Origin: Solirubrobacteraceae bacterium
GTDB lineage: Bacteria > Actinomycetota > Thermoleophilia > Solirubrobacterales > Solirubrobacteraceae
Direction of reading: 5' to 3'
Assembly (NCBI GenBank): GCA_030447275.1
Contig: JAUJPF010000013.1
Span: forward strand, 28,276-92,275
DNA: 64,000 bases
Positions 38,295-50,094 of this stretch are shown piece after piece (position 1 is the first letter of the stretch; each line of letters starts with the position of its first letter). Both the position numbers and the translations under genes were made by a program. The notes below the pieces were generated by a model that made no database searches, was not told the origin of the DNA, and saw only the letters and a program-made list of their open reading frames with translations.

Positions 38295-40394
38295 ATGCCC
38301 GCCCCCCGGATTCCCGTGCTCGTGCTCGCGGCGCTGAGCCTTGCGCTGCCCGCGACCGCTGCCGCGCACCCCGAGCGCGACACGCAGTTCCCCGACGCCT
38401 CTCTCGGAAGCGTCCCGGAGGTGCGGACGAACGGTCCCGCACAGGTCGTCTGCAAGACCGACTCCGGCGATCGCATCCGGCAGGCGTACGGCCTCTCCGC
38501 GTCCGGGAACGCGACGGCTCGCCGCTCGGCTCACCGTACGCGGGGCCACCTCCGGGCCGCGCACCGCCGCGGGCACCGCCGGGCGGCGCATCGCCGCGCG
38601 CACACCCGCGCCCGGCACCGCACCGCCGCGCACCGCCGCGCCACCCATCGCGTCGCGCACCGTCGCCGCGCCGCCCGCCGCCGCGCAGCGCACCGCCGGC
38701 CGGCCCACGTCCGCGCCGCCCACCGTCGCGCGCACCGGCGCGCCGCGCATCGCCGCGCGCACACCCGCGCCGAGCACCGCACCGCCGCGCACCGGCGCGC
38801 GACGCACCGCCGCATGCACCGTCGCAACCGGGTGGGGTCGGCCTCGCTCTCGCCGGTCCAGCGCGAGGGGCGCGAGCGCCTGCGCCTGCTCGAGAAGTGC
38901 CGCTTCCAGCACATCCAGGCGGCGGTCGACGCCGCGAGCAGCGGGGACCGCATCCTCATCCTGCCCGGCGTCTATCGCGAGGAGCCGAGCCGTGCGGTGA
39001 AGTTCGTCGGGCCCGAGGCCGACCGCGACCAGAACGCGCAGGGCGGCGGCGCCGGCGGAGGCCTCGATCCCTCCCCGGGCGGCCTCCAGGCGTTCCTCGC
39101 GCAGCTCGGCCTGACCCCGCGCGCCGCGCCCGAGGCGGAGGCCGCGCAGGCGGAGGGCGGCACCTGCGACAGCATGAAGGAGTTCGAGGAGCCCGCCGAC
39201 GGCGACGCGCCCGTCCCGAACTACCGCTTCCAGTTCGAGTGCCCGAACTCGCGCAACCTGATCGCGGTCATCGGCGACACCGACGGCGACCGCAAGTGCG
39301 ACCGCAGGTGCGACCTCCAGATCGAGGGCATGGGCCGCAGGCCGCAGGACGTGCTCATCGTGGGTGACCGGATCAAGCGCGACGTCATCCGCGGTGATCG
39401 TGCCGACGGCCTGACGATCCGCAACATGACCGTCGAGCAGGGCGCGTTCAACAACATCGACCTCGTCGAGACGAACGGCTTCCGCATCGAGGACATCGAA
39501 ACCCGCTACGCGCAGAACTACGGCGTCCTGACCTTCACGACCGACCACGGGCTCTACCAGCGGATCGACGCCCACGGCAACGGCGACTCGGGCGTCTACC
39601 CGGGCTCCGGCCCCGAGGGCCACTGCGAGCGCTACGGGATCGAGATCCGCGACGTCTACTCGCACGACAACGTCCTCGGGTACTCGGGGACCGCGGGCAA
39701 CGGCGTGTACACCCACGACTCCGTCTTCGAGGACAACAGCACCGGCATCGCGACCGACTCCTTCGCCTCCGGCCACCCCGGCATGCCGCAGGACTGCGCG
39801 AAGTGGGAGAACAACCGCATCTCGTCGAACAACCAGAACTTCTTCGCCAAGGACATCCAGGAGTTCTGCGCGAAGACGCCGTTCGAGAAGCGGCCGCGTG
39901 AGGCCGTCTGCCCGCAGTTCCAGGTGCCGGTCGGCACCGGGATCATCATGGCCGGCGCGAACGACAACATCGTGCGGGGCAACTCGATCTTCGACAACTG
40001 GCGCGACGGCGTGCTGCTGCTCTACGTGCCCGCGACGGTGCGCGGCGACGACGAGCCCGAGAAGCAGACCGACACGTCGAACGGCAACAGCTTCGTCGAG
40101 AACATCATGGGCGTCCGCCCCGACGGCACGCGCGACCCGAACGGCGTCGACTTTCTCTGGGACGAGCAGGGCCGCGGGAACTGCTGGGAGGGCAACAAGG
40201 GCCCCGGCGGCGCCGCGACGAAGAACGATCCGCAGTCGCTGCCCGACTGCAAGGACCAGCTCAACAAGCAGATCCAGCGGCCGGTGAACGCGAGCAAGTC
40301 GGCCCGGGAGGCGCCGTGCGCCACCTGGAACCCGCAGGACAACCAGTTCCCGCCGGGCTGCGACTGGTTCGACACCCCGACCGAGCCGAGGTGA
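38295..40394 (+). CDS. Exported parallel beta-helix protein with His/Arg/Ala-rich segment
   Basis: 699 residues. Signal peptide (PVLVLAALSLALPATAAA), a short folded part with one Cys, then residues 76-178 almost entirely H, R, A and T. From about 195 on comes a right-handed parallel beta-helix (IQAAVDAASSGDRILILPGVYREEP, ADGLTIRNMTVEQGAFNNIDLVETNGFRIEDIE, DNVLGYSGTAGNGVYTHDSVFEDNSTGI). The helix resembles polysaccharide-lyase or mannuronan-epimerase folds, but a catalytic set cannot be named. Several Cys pairs near the C-terminus fit an extracellular protein. Its TGA overlaps the next gene (GTGA). Confidence 0.8.
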   Translation: MPAPRIPVLVLAALSLALPATAAAHPERDTQFPDASLGSVPEVRTNGPAQVVCKTDSGDRIRQAYGLSASGNATARRSAHRTRGHLRAAHRRGHRRAAHRRAHTRARHRTAAHRRATHRVAHRRRAARRRAAHRRPAHVRAAHRRAHRRAAHRRAHTRAEHRTAAHRRATHRRMHRRNRVGSASLSPVQREGRERLRLLEKCRFQHIQAAVDAASSGDRILILPGVYREEPSRAVKFVGPEADRDQNAQGGGAGGGLDPSPGGLQAFLAQLGLTPRAAPEAEAAQAEGGTCDSMKEFEEPADGDAPVPNYRFQFECPNSRNLIAVIGDTDGDRKCDRRCDLQIEGMGRRPQDVLIVGDRIKRDVIRGDRADGLTIRNMTVEQGAFNNIDLVETNGFRIEDIETRYAQNYGVLTFTTDHGLYQRIDAHGNGDSGVYPGSGPEGHCERYGIEIRDVYSHDNVLGYSGTAGNGVYTHDSVFEDNSTGIATDSFASGHPGMPQDCAKWENNRISSNNQNFFAKDIQEFCAKTPFEKRPREAVCPQFQVPVGTGIIMAGANDNIVRGNSIFDNWRDGVLLLYVPATVRGDDEPEKQTDTSNGNSFVENIMGVRPDGTRDPNGVDFLWDEQGRGNCWEGNKGPGGAATKNDPQSLPDCKDQLNKQIQRPVNASKSAREAPCATWNPQDNQFPPGCDWFDTPTEPR
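38520..38828 (+). repeat. Low-complexity His/Arg/Ala coding repeat with 159 bp internal duplication
   Basis: Codes for residues 76-178 of the beta-helix protein. The block HRRAAHRRAHTRA-x-HRTAAHRRATHR occurs twice, offset by 53 codons (159 bp); 27 bp beginning at 38586 are repeated identically at 38745. Confidence 0.85.
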
Positions 40395-40882
40395 GACGGC
40401 CGCGCGTCGTCGTCGCCGCGCTCACGGCGATCGTCGTCGCGGGGGCGATCGGCGTGGTGGCGGGCGGACGTGATGGCGGTGGGTCCGGAGGCGGGCTGCG
40501 CTGGGAGGGCGAGCCCGAGATCGTGCTCCAGCGGTCCCTCCCTCGCGACGCGATCGTGACCGGGCGGGTCCGCAACGACACGCTCCGCAAGCTCCGGCTC
40601 GAGGCCGACGACCTCGTCGTCGTCGACGACCGCGGCCGCCGCTGGCAGACGTCCGGCCGGTTCCTCTCGGGCTTCGCTCACGGCCTCTGGCCGCCGGGCC
40701 AGGAGGTCGCGCCCGGCAGCGTCGCGGAGCGCGAGCGGCTCGGCGAGATCGCCGACCTCGACCCCGGCGAGCAGGTGCCGCTCACCGTCGCGTGGCGGCG
40801 TCCGCGAGGCGGGGGTCGCCCGGTCCGGATCCAGCTCGACCGCCTTGCGCTGCCGATCCCGGCGGGTCGCGGCGGCGTGTAG
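40391..40882 (+). CDS. Membrane-anchored hypothetical protein
   Basis: 163 residues from GTG 40391, overlapping the beta-helix gene by 4 bp. One N-terminal helix ([21 protein letters not shown]), then an Ig-like beta domain ([39 protein letters not shown]) similar in layout to DUF4352-type extracellular domains. Co-translation suggests it acts with the beta-helix protein at the cell surface. Confidence 0.7.
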   Translation: MRRPRVVVAALTAIVVAGAIGVVAGGRDGGGSGGGLRWEGEPEIVLQRSLPRDAIVTGRVRNDTLRKLRLEADDLVVVDDRGRRWQTSGRFLSGFAHGLWPPGQEVAPGSVAERERLGEIADLDPGEQVPLTVAWRRPRGGGRPVRIQLDRLALPIPAGRGGV

Positions 40883-40903
40883 CCGCCCCCGCGGCGAGCG
40901 GAC

Positions 40904-40909
40904 TAGCCT
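40904..40909 (+). promoter_or_regulatory. -10 hexamer for leaderless aconitase gene
   Basis: TAGCCT, 7 bp before ATG 40917. Confidence 0.5.
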
Positions 40910-40916
40910 CCAGGGC

Positions 40917-43746
<2,830 letters not shown>

Positions 43747-43750
<4 letters not shown>

Positions 43751-44808
43751 CGGCGCTCCCCGACACCCTCCGCGCGCTGCTCGGAACGTTCGGCCCCTCC
43801 GGCGTCGAGAGCGAGACCGCCGCCGCGTGGCGCGAGGCCGCGCGCGCGTTCACCGACGACGTCGCCGGCGACGTGATGGGCAACTCCGTGGCGCGCGTCG
43901 CCGGGACGGGCGGCGGCCCTCTGACCGCGGTCGTCGGCCACATCGACGAGATCGGCCTGATCGTCACCCACGTCGACGACGAGGGCCTGCTGTGGTTCGC
44001 GCAGGTCGGCGGGTGGGACCCGGTCATCCTCGTCGGCCAGCGCGTCGAGGTCGCCACGCGCGAGGGGCGCATCCCCGGCGTCGTCGGGAAGAAGCCGATC
44101 CACCTCCTCAAGCCCGAGGAGCGCGAGAAGGCGCCGAAGCTCGAGGACCTCCACATCGACATCGGCGCGCGCGACGGCGACGACGCGCGGCGCCGGGTGC
44201 GCATCGGCGACACCGCGGTGATCGCCGGCGAGCCGGTCGAGCTGGGCAACGGGCGCTTCGCGTCGCGCTCGATGGACAACCGGCTCGGCGCGTACGTCGC
44301 GCTCGAGTCCGCGCGCCTCGTCGCCGAGGCGGGGGGCGCCCCCGGCCCGGTGGCCGCCGTCGCGAGCGTGCAGGAGGAGACCGGCCTGTGGGGCGCCGCG
44401 ACGAGCGCGTTCGCGCTCGAGCCCGACATCGCGATCGTGGTCGACGTGACGCACGCGACCGACGCGCCCGGCGTCAACAAGCGCACCGAGGGCGACCACG
44501 CGCTGGGGACCGGCCCCGTGCTCGGGCGCGGCACGGTCATGCACCCGCGCGTCTACGACCTGCTCGTCGAGGCGGCGGAGGAGGAGGGCATCCCGTACAC
44601 CGTCGAGGCGACGGGCCGCAGCACCGGCACCGACGCCGACGTCGTGCAGATCAGCCGCAGCGGCGTGCCGACCGGGCTCGTGCAGTTCCCGCTGCGCTAC
44701 ATGCACTCGCCCGTCGAGGTCATGCAGCTCGACGACGTGCAGGCGGCGGCGCGTCTCATCGCGGCTTTCGCGCTGCGGCTGGCCGCGGACGCCTCGTTCG
44801 TGCGCTGA
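43747..44808 (+). CDS. M42-family metallo-aminopeptidase (FrvX/PepA-like)
   Basis: 353 residues. Dinuclear metal ligands are visible: [47 protein letters not shown] and RYMHSPVE. Members form large tetrahedral aminopeptidases or glucanases that work after the proteasome or other proteases. Start overlaps acnA by 4 bp, so the two are coupled, although no metabolic link is obvious. Confidence 0.9.
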
Positions 44809-44847
44809 GAGGGGCGCGGCGACCCGCCGCGCCCCCCACGCGTCCGG

Positions 44848-45453
44848 CTAGCGCTTGGTCGTGCTCTTCTTGCGCCGCTTCGGCGCCGGCTTGTCCGGCG
44901 CGGCGCCGAAGTGCAGCAGCGCGAGGACGCTGTCGCGCGTCTCGCCGCCGGCCTTCTTGGCGCGGGCTGCGCTCTCGGCGCTGATCTCCGCCGTGCGCAC
45001 GTGGGTGTCGCGCAGGAGGTCCGTGAGGTCGCTCCAGCCCTGCTCGTCGAGGGTGAGCACGTCACGGGTGACGTGGACGTCGTCCTCGTCGAACGAGCCG
45101 CTGTCGGCCGCCGAGCCGACCGACTGCCAGATCTCCTTGAGCACGTCGCCCATGACCGCGCGGCGGGTCGCGGTCGGCAGCGCCTTCCAGGTGTCGTCGT
45201 CGAACAGCGGCGGCACGGTGGCGCGGTAGTGGTGCTCGAGGGCGCCGCGGCGCGGCGTCGTGCTGACGAGCTCGATGCACTCGAGATCGACGAGCATGCG
45301 GACGTGGTAGCTGACGTTGCCCAGCGGCTCGCCGATCTCCTCGGCCAGCTCGCTCGGGCTCGCAACCCGCTCGTTCAGCTCCATCAGGATGCGCTGGCGC
45401 AGCGGGTGCGCCAGGGCCTTCATCAGATTCGTGTCAACGGTCTTGGTGTTCAC
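44848..45453 (-). CDS. ArsR-like winged-helix regulator
   Basis: 201 residues from GTG 45453. N-terminal HTH (MKALAHPLRQRILMELNERVASPSELAEEIGEPLGNVSYHVRMLVDLECIELV), a helical middle, and a basic tail (PAPKRRKKSTTKR). No metal-sensing Cys motif. The start overlaps the sigma factor stop by 4 bp, so the pair is co-translated. Confidence 0.85.
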   Translation of the reverse strand: MNTKTVDTNLMKALAHPLRQRILMELNERVASPSELAEEIGEPLGNVSYHVRMLVDLECIELVSTTPRRGALEHHYRATVPPLFDDDTWKALPTATRRAVMGDVLKEIWQSVGSAADSGSFDEDDVHVTRDVLTLDEQGWSDLTDLLRDTHVRTAEISAESAARAKKAGGETRDSVLALLHFGAAPDKPAPKRRKKSTTKR

Positions 45454-45965
45454 GCGGGAACCTCCTCGCGAAGCAGAGCGCCTAGGCGCTTGCGCAGTCG
45501 GTGGAGCCGGACCTTACAGGTTCCGACCGGGATGTTCATCAAATAGGCAATGTTCGAGTGCGTCAACTCCTCGGCGTACCGAAGGTTGACCATTGCTCGC
45601 TCATCTTCCCCGAGATGGCGCAACGCCGCCTGCACGTCGAGCCGTACGGCGGCGATGTCGGTCCACTCCTCGCCGACCGGAGCCGCCGGCTCGGGGTCGG
45701 CGACGAGCGTGGCGCGCTCCAGGTCCCGCCCGGTCTTGGCGAGGGAGCGAAGCGCTTCGTTGCGGGTGATCTGGAGCAGCCAGGGCATGGGATGGCCAGT
45801 GTTGCGCAGTGACGTACGAGTCTTCCACGCGCGTAGGAGGGCTTCCTGCACGACGTCCTCCGCGTCGGCCCTCCCGCGCGTGTACCTCCGCGCCTCCCTG
45901 AGGCAGCGCTCGCGCGCCGCCGACCAGTCAGAAATATGGACCAGCGGCTCTTCTTCCGTTCGCAT
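45450..45965 (-). CDS. ECF-type RNA polymerase sigma factor
   Basis: 171 residues. Region 2 (EARRYTRGRADAEDVVQEALLRAWKTR, PWLLQITRNEALRSL) and region 4 (LRHLGEDERAMVNLRYAEELTHSNIAYLMNIPVGTCKVRLHRLRKRL) are both complete. GGAGGAAC lies before ATG 45965. There is no adjacent anti-sigma gene; the coupled ArsR-like protein may fill a regulatory role. It is divergent from the methyltransferase-ThiF genes, 80 bp apart. G+C is lower than average. Confidence 0.9.
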   Translation of the reverse strand: MRTEEEPLVHISDWSAARERCLREARRYTRGRADAEDVVQEALLRAWKTRTSLRNTGHPMPWLLQITRNEALRSLAKTGRDLERATLVADPEPAAPVGEEWTDIAAVRLDVQAALRHLGEDERAMVNLRYAEELTHSNIAYLMNIPVGTCKVRLHRLRKRLGALLREEVPA

Positions 45966-46045
45966 GGCGTTCCTCCAATGCGTTGTTGGATGCGAACAGA
46001 CGAGAGTTGAAACCTTCCGGAGGCCTGTGTGGGTCTTTTCGGTGT

Positions 46046-46843
46046 ATGACGACCCATGCGAGTGCGCTCAGTGCGTACGAATCCCTCGCGCGCGCCTACG
46101 ACGACCTGACCTCGGATCACGATTACGAGCACTGGATCGGGGTGCTCGAGGCGCTGGCGATCGAGCACGGCCTCGCCGGCCGCGAGGCGCTCGACGTGGC
46201 GTGCGGGACCGGGAAGAGCTTCCTGCCGCTGCTCGCGCGCGGCTACCGGGTCGTGGCCCGCGACCTGTCGCCGGAGATGGTCGCCGTCGCGCGGGCGAAG
46301 GCGCCGGGCGTCGACGTCGGGGTGGCGGACATGCGCTCGCTCGAGCTCGAGGGGCGCCGCTTCGACCTCGTCACCTGCCTCGACGACGCCGTCAACCACC
46401 TCCTCGACGAGTCGTCGCTGCGCGCCGCCTTCCGGGAGGTCGCCGGGGTCCTGCGCCCCGGCGGGGTCTACGTCTTCGACCTCAACACGCTGCGGACGTT
46501 CCGCGAGGACTTCGCGACGACGTGGTGCCGGCGCCGCGAGGGCCGGCTCTTCGTCTGGGATGCGCTGCCGCTCGCGCCCGACGGCCCCGGCTGCCTCGGC
46601 GACGGCGTGATGCACGTCTTCAGCGACGACGGCGACGGCCGCTGGTCGCACGCCGCGACGACGATGCAGGAGCGCCACTTCCCGCAGGCGGCGGTCGTCG
46701 ACGCGCTCGAGGCGGCCGGCCTGGAGTGCTGCGCCGTCCGCGGCCTCCAGATGGACGGAAGCACGTACCCCGAGGCCGACGAGCTCCGGGACACGAAGGC
46801 GATCTACGTCGCGCGCCGGACGGCGTGCGGGGAGAGGGGGTGA
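46046..46843 (+). CDS. Class I SAM-dependent methyltransferase
   Basis: 265 residues. SAM site motif I ALDVACGTGKSFLPLLARG, motif II ARDLSPEMV, VADMRSLEL, motif post I LVTCLDDAVNHLLD, LRPGGVYVFDLNT. The closest style is small-molecule or peptide methyltransferases of natural-product loci. It starts the plus-strand operon with the 19-codon ORF (6 bp after its stop) and the RRE-ThiF gene. Confidence 0.88.
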   Translation: MTTHASALSAYESLARAYDDLTSDHDYEHWIGVLEALAIEHGLAGREALDVACGTGKSFLPLLARGYRVVARDLSPEMVAVARAKAPGVDVGVADMRSLELEGRRFDLVTCLDDAVNHLLDESSLRAAFREVAGVLRPGGVYVFDLNTLRTFREDFATTWCRRREGRLFVWDALPLAPDGPGCLGDGVMHVFSDDGDGRWSHAATTMQERHFPQAAVVDALEAAGLECCAVRGLQMDGSTYPEADELRDTKAIYVARRTACGERG

Positions 46844-46849
46844 CACCGA

Positions 46850-46909
46850 ATGCTCGAGATCGACACGCTGCCCGCGGCCGTGCCCGCCGCTCGCGTCAAG
46901 GGCTCGTAG
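46850..46909 (+). CDS. 19-codon ORF, candidate precursor peptide
   Basis: Encodes MLEIDTLPAAVPAARVKGS. ATG 46850 has a strong ribosome site (AGAGGGGG) 9 nt upstream, 6 bp after the methyltransferase stop. It is followed by a hairpin and then the RRE-ThiF gene, the same arrangement as mccA-hairpin-mccB in microcin C loci. There is no C-terminal Asn as in MccA, nor GG. Coding status is inferred from context only. Confidence 0.45.
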   Translation: MLEIDTLPAAVPAARVKGS

Positions 46910-46941
46910 GCCCGCGCCACGCCGCACCAGTTCGCATGGTG

Positions 46942-46972
46942 GGCGACCGGTCACCTCCGCCGGCCGGTCGCC
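46942..46972 (+). terminator. Hairpin between small ORF and ThiF gene
   Basis: Perfect 9 bp stem GGCGACCGG/CCGGTCGCC, 13 nt loop. No T-run. It could attenuate transcription so that the small ORF is made in excess. Confidence 0.55.
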
Positions 46973-47001
46973 TCCGTGTCCCCCGACCCGGAGCCCGACG
47001 C

Positions 47002-48099
47002 ATGACCCCTCTGACCCGCCCGCGCCTCAAGCCGACGATCGAGGCCTTCCCCGCGCCCGACGGCGACCTCTACCTGCTCCGCGACGCCACCGACGACGTC
47101 GTGATCCGCTCGCCCGACGCCACGGCGCGGGCGCTCCTCTCGCAGCTCGACGGCCGCCGGCGTCCGGACCAGATCGTCGCCGCGCTGTGGGCCGACGGGC
47201 ACGCGATCCACGCCGCCGACGTCCACGCGACGATCGACCAGCTCGCCGCCGAGGGACTGCTCGAGGACGCCGCCGAGGACGACGCGCTCGACCCGGTGAC
47301 GCGCGAGCGGTTCGACCGCCAGCTCCGGTACTTCGGTGATGCCGCGGGCGGGCGCGTCCGCGCACAGCGCCGGCTGTCGGAGGCCTCCGTGCTCGTCCTC
47401 GGAGCCGGCGGACTCGGGTGCTGGACCGCCTACGCGCTCGCGTGCGCGGGGATCGGCAAGCTCGTCCTCGTCGACGGCGACGACATCGACCTCAGCAACC
47501 TCAACCGCCAGATCCTGTACTCCGAGGGCGACCTCGGGCGCTCGAAGGCGCGCGTGGCGGCACGGCGGCTGCGCGCGTTCTCGTCGTGCACCGAGGTCGA
47601 CGCGATCGACGCGCGCGTCGGCGCCTACGACGAGGTGGCGGGGCTCGTCGCCGGGAACGACGTGGTCCTCGACCTCGCCGACATGCCGGTCGGCGACCTC
47701 CAGCGCTGGGTCGACCAGGCGTGCTTCGCAGCGGGCGTCCCGTACCTGGCGGCGGGGCAGTTCCCGCCGCTCGTGCGCGTCGGGCCGCTCTACGTGCCCG
47801 GCACGACCGGGTGCCACGCCTGCGAGGAGGCGGCGTGGCGCGCCGACTACCCGCTGTACGACGCCGTCGACCGCTGGCGGCGCGACCGCCCGTCCGATGC
47901 GGCGACGTACGGTCCGGCGTGCGGCCTGATCGGCTCGATGCTCGCCAACGACGTCGTCAACCACCTGGCCGGCGTGGCGGAGCCGCTGACCCTCGGCCGC
48001 GCGCTGATGATCGACATCAACACGCTGGAGCGGCGGGAGGAGACCGTGCCCCGGCGGCCGGACTGCAAGCGCTGCGCGGGCGCGGTGGCGGCGACCTAG
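47002..48099 (+). CDS. ThiF/MoeB-type adenylating enzyme with N-terminal RRE-like domain
   Basis: 365 residues. Residues 1-105 look like a PqqD/RRE winged helix (LYLLRDATDDVVIRSPDATARALLSQLDG, IHAADVHATIDQLAAEGLLED), the fold that grips RiPP leader peptides. Residues 106-365 are an E1-like domain: GAGGLGCWTAYALA nucleotide loop, VDGDDIDLSNLNRQ with catalytic Arg, SKARVAARRL, and two zinc CxxC pairs (GCHACEE, DCKRCAG). No catalytic Cys loop of ubiquitin E1. Closest known logic: MccB and the ThiF-like leader-binding proteins of azol(in)e RiPPs. Confidence 0.85.
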   Translation: MTPLTRPRLKPTIEAFPAPDGDLYLLRDATDDVVIRSPDATARALLSQLDGRRRPDQIVAALWADGHAIHAADVHATIDQLAAEGLLEDAAEDDALDPVTRERFDRQLRYFGDAAGGRVRAQRRLSEASVLVLGAGGLGCWTAYALACAGIGKLVLVDGDDIDLSNLNRQILYSEGDLGRSKARVAARRLRAFSSCTEVDAIDARVGAYDEVAGLVAGNDVVLDLADMPVGDLQRWVDQACFAAGVPYLAAGQFPPLVRVGPLYVPGTTGCHACEEAAWRADYPLYDAVDRWRRDRPSDAATYGPACGLIGSMLANDVVNHLAGVAEPLTLGRALMIDINTLERREETVPRRPDCKRCAGAVAAT

Positions 48100-48902
48100 G
48101 CCTTCGGGTCGATCAGCAGGCCGAGCTGGCGCGCCTGCGCGACGAGCGCGCCGTCCTGCGCCCACAGCTCGCCGTCCTCGTCGAAGAACCCGTCGCGCAC
48201 CAGGCGCGAGGTGAACCGCCCGAGCAGGACGCCGTCGGGCAGGGGCAGCGGCGCGCGGAAGTGGACGGTGAGGTCGATCGTGGGCGCGGGCGCCAGCTCG
48301 CTGAGGCGCGGCCACGGCGCCGGGAACCACGTGTCGGCGAGCACGGTGACGACGAGCGCGTCGATCGGCCGCTCCTCGGTGAGGCCGAGCCAGCCGCCGA
48401 CGAGCCCGTGCTCGGACCGCGTGAACGGCCCGTCGCCGAACCGCGGCTGCATCGTCATCCGGCGCGTGAACTCGGGCGGGGTCCGGTCCTGGCCGAGGTC
48501 GCCCGCGATCGCCGGGCGCGCCGGATCCGGCGGCTCGACGCCGGGCATCGGCGCGTCGGCGAGCAGCGGGCTCTTCCACGGCGTGCTGAAGGCGGCGAGC
48601 CCGAGGGCGAGCAGCTTGCCGTCCTGCTCGAGCCGAGCGGTGACCGTCGAGAGCGTCCGGCCCCGGCGCTCGACGGTCGGCCTCACCGTGATCGGCCCGA
48701 CGTTGGCGGGGCGCAGGAAGTGCATCGTCAGAGAGCGCGGCTGGCGCCCTGCGTCGGCGACCGCGAGCTGCATCGCGTTGAGCCCGATCGCCATGACGTA
48801 GCCGCCGAGCGGCCCGCGCGGCGTCTCCCAGCCGTCGGCGACCGCACCGTGGTAGGACCCGTCCGCGCCGGGCTCGAGCGCGATGTCGTCGTCGAAGGCC
48901 AA
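48096..48902 (-). CDS. TesB-like acyl-CoA thioesterase (double hotdog)
   Basis: 268 residues. Two hotdog halves: GPLGGYVMAIGLNAMQLAV with SLTMHFLRPANVGPITVRPTVER in the first, and IDALVVTVLADTWFPAPW, LTVHFRAPLP in the second. Family members hydrolyse acyl-CoA esters. The stop shares CTAG with the ThiF gene. ATG 48902; divergent from the HAD gene, 26 bp apart. Confidence 0.82.
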   Translation of the reverse strand: MAFDDDIALEPGADGSYHGAVADGWETPRGPLGGYVMAIGLNAMQLAVADAGRQPRSLTMHFLRPANVGPITVRPTVERRGRTLSTVTARLEQDGKLLALGLAAFSTPWKSPLLADAPMPGVEPPDPARPAIAGDLGQDRTPPEFTRRMTMQPRFGDGPFTRSEHGLVGGWLGLTEERPIDALVVTVLADTWFPAPWPRLSELAPAPTIDLTVHFRAPLPLPDGVLLGRFTSRLVRDGFFDEDGELWAQDGALVAQARQLGLLIDPKA

Positions 48903-48928
48903 GGGCGGGGAAGATACGAAGCAGGGCC

Positions 48929-49606
48929 TTGTTGCTGCTCTTCGACATCGACGGGACGCTCATGCTGCGCGCGAGCGACGACCACCGCGACGCGGTGCAC
49001 GCCGCGCTGCGCCGCGTGTGGCACGTGCGGCGCCCCGAGGCGGCGCGCGTCGAGGCGGCGGGGCGCACCGACCTCCAGATCGCGCGCGCGATCCTGCTCC
49101 AGAGCGGAGTAGCGGCCGACCGCATCGACGAGCGGATGCCCGACTTCAAGCGCGCCGCCGCCGAGGAGTACGCCGTCCGCTGCCGCGACGACCTGACCTC
49201 GTTCGTCGCGCCCGGCGTCCCCGAGCTGCTGCGCGCGCTCGCCGAGCGGCCCGGGGTCCGGCTCTCGCTCGTCACGGGGAACCTCGAGCCGATCGCGCGG
49301 CTCAAGCTCGCGCGCGGCGGCATCGGCGGCTTCTTCGAGCGCGGGCAGGGCGGGTTCGGCTCCGACCACGAGGACCGCACGGAGCTGCCGGCGATCGCTC
49401 GGGCTCGCGCCGGGCGCCCCGGCGCCGCCTACCCCCAGGAGCGCACGGTGGTCATCGGCGACACGCCGCTCGACATCGCGTGCGCGCGCGCCGACGGCGT
49501 CCGCTGCCTCGCGGTGACCACCGGCCCGTACGGCGCCGAGGCGCTGCGCGCGGCCGACGGGGTCGTCGCCTCGGCGCGCGAGCTGCTGCCGCTGCTCTCC
49601 GTCTAG
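48929..49606 (+). CDS. HAD-superfamily hydrolase (phosphoglycolate phosphatase-like)
   Basis: 225 residues from TTG 48929 (a second TTG follows). Motif I LLFDIDGTLM, motif II SLVTGNLEP, a Lys in the ARLKLARGG region and motif IV VVIGDTPLDIACARADG. The helical C1 cap between motif I and II fits phosphoglycolate phosphatase and related small-molecule phosphatases. The stop shares CTAG with the convergent flavin reductase gene. Confidence 0.85.
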   Translation: MLLLFDIDGTLMLRASDDHRDAVHAALRRVWHVRRPEAARVEAAGRTDLQIARAILLQSGVAADRIDERMPDFKRAAAEEYAVRCRDDLTSFVAPGVPELLRALAERPGVRLSLVTGNLEPIARLKLARGGIGGFFERGQGGFGSDHEDRTELPAIARARAGRPGAAYPQERTVVIGDTPLDIACARADGVRCLAVTTGPYGAEALRAADGVVASARELLPLLSV

Positions 49607-50094
49607 GCCTCGTGCCCCGGCTCCATCCGCTTCGCGCGGTGGAACGTGAAGGCGTCGTCGGCGCCGTCGGCGTGCGCGTCGAACGGCTCGAGCAGCAGGG
49701 CGCAGTGGTCGCCCGCGGGGACGCGGTCGAGGATCCGGCCCGCGAACCAGTTGCCGCAGTCGTCGAGCACCGGCGCCCCCTGCGGCCCGTCGTGCCACGA
49801 GCAGCGCGCGAACTTGTCGATGTCGTCGCCGGTCTGCGACCCGAACAGCTCGGCGAGCGCGTCGGCGTCGGAGGGGACGAGGTGGACGATGACCACGTCG
49901 GTGTCGCGCGCCACGCGGAACGTGCGGTTCTTGTCGCTCAGGCAGACGAGGAACCGCGGCGGGTTGATGCTGCACTGCGTGGCGAACCCGACGAGGCAGC
50001 CGGAGCGCTCGCGGCCGTTGGAAGCCGTCACGATGAACATCGGGTAGTCGAGCTCCGAGACGAGCTCGTGCACCACGGGCGCGGCGTCGGTCAT
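49603..50094 (-). CDS. Flavin reductase-like FMN-binding protein
   Basis: 163 residues. Split-barrel FMN-binding fold: LDYPMFIVTASNGRERSGCLVGFATQCSINPPRFLVCLSDKNRTF is the flavin reductase N-terminal motif, and GDHCALLLEPFDA follows. Members supply FMNH2 to two-component oxygenases or act as ferric/chromate reductases. ATG overlaps the stop of the MauF/propeller-like gene, so it could be part of that operon. Confidence 0.85.
   Translation of the reverse strand: MTDAAPVVHELVSELDYPMFIVTASNGRERSGCLVGFATQCSINPPRFLVCLSDKNRTFRVARDTDVVIVHLVPSDADALAELFGSQTGDDIDKFARCSWHDGPQGAPVLDDCGNWFAGRILDRVPAGDHCALLLEPFDAHADGADDAFTFHRAKRMEPGHEA

Noticed and set aside
46850..46909. The 19-codon ORF as a true MccA orthologue
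   Set aside because: It lacks the C-terminal Asn and the MRTGNA-like sequence; only the arrangement is similar.
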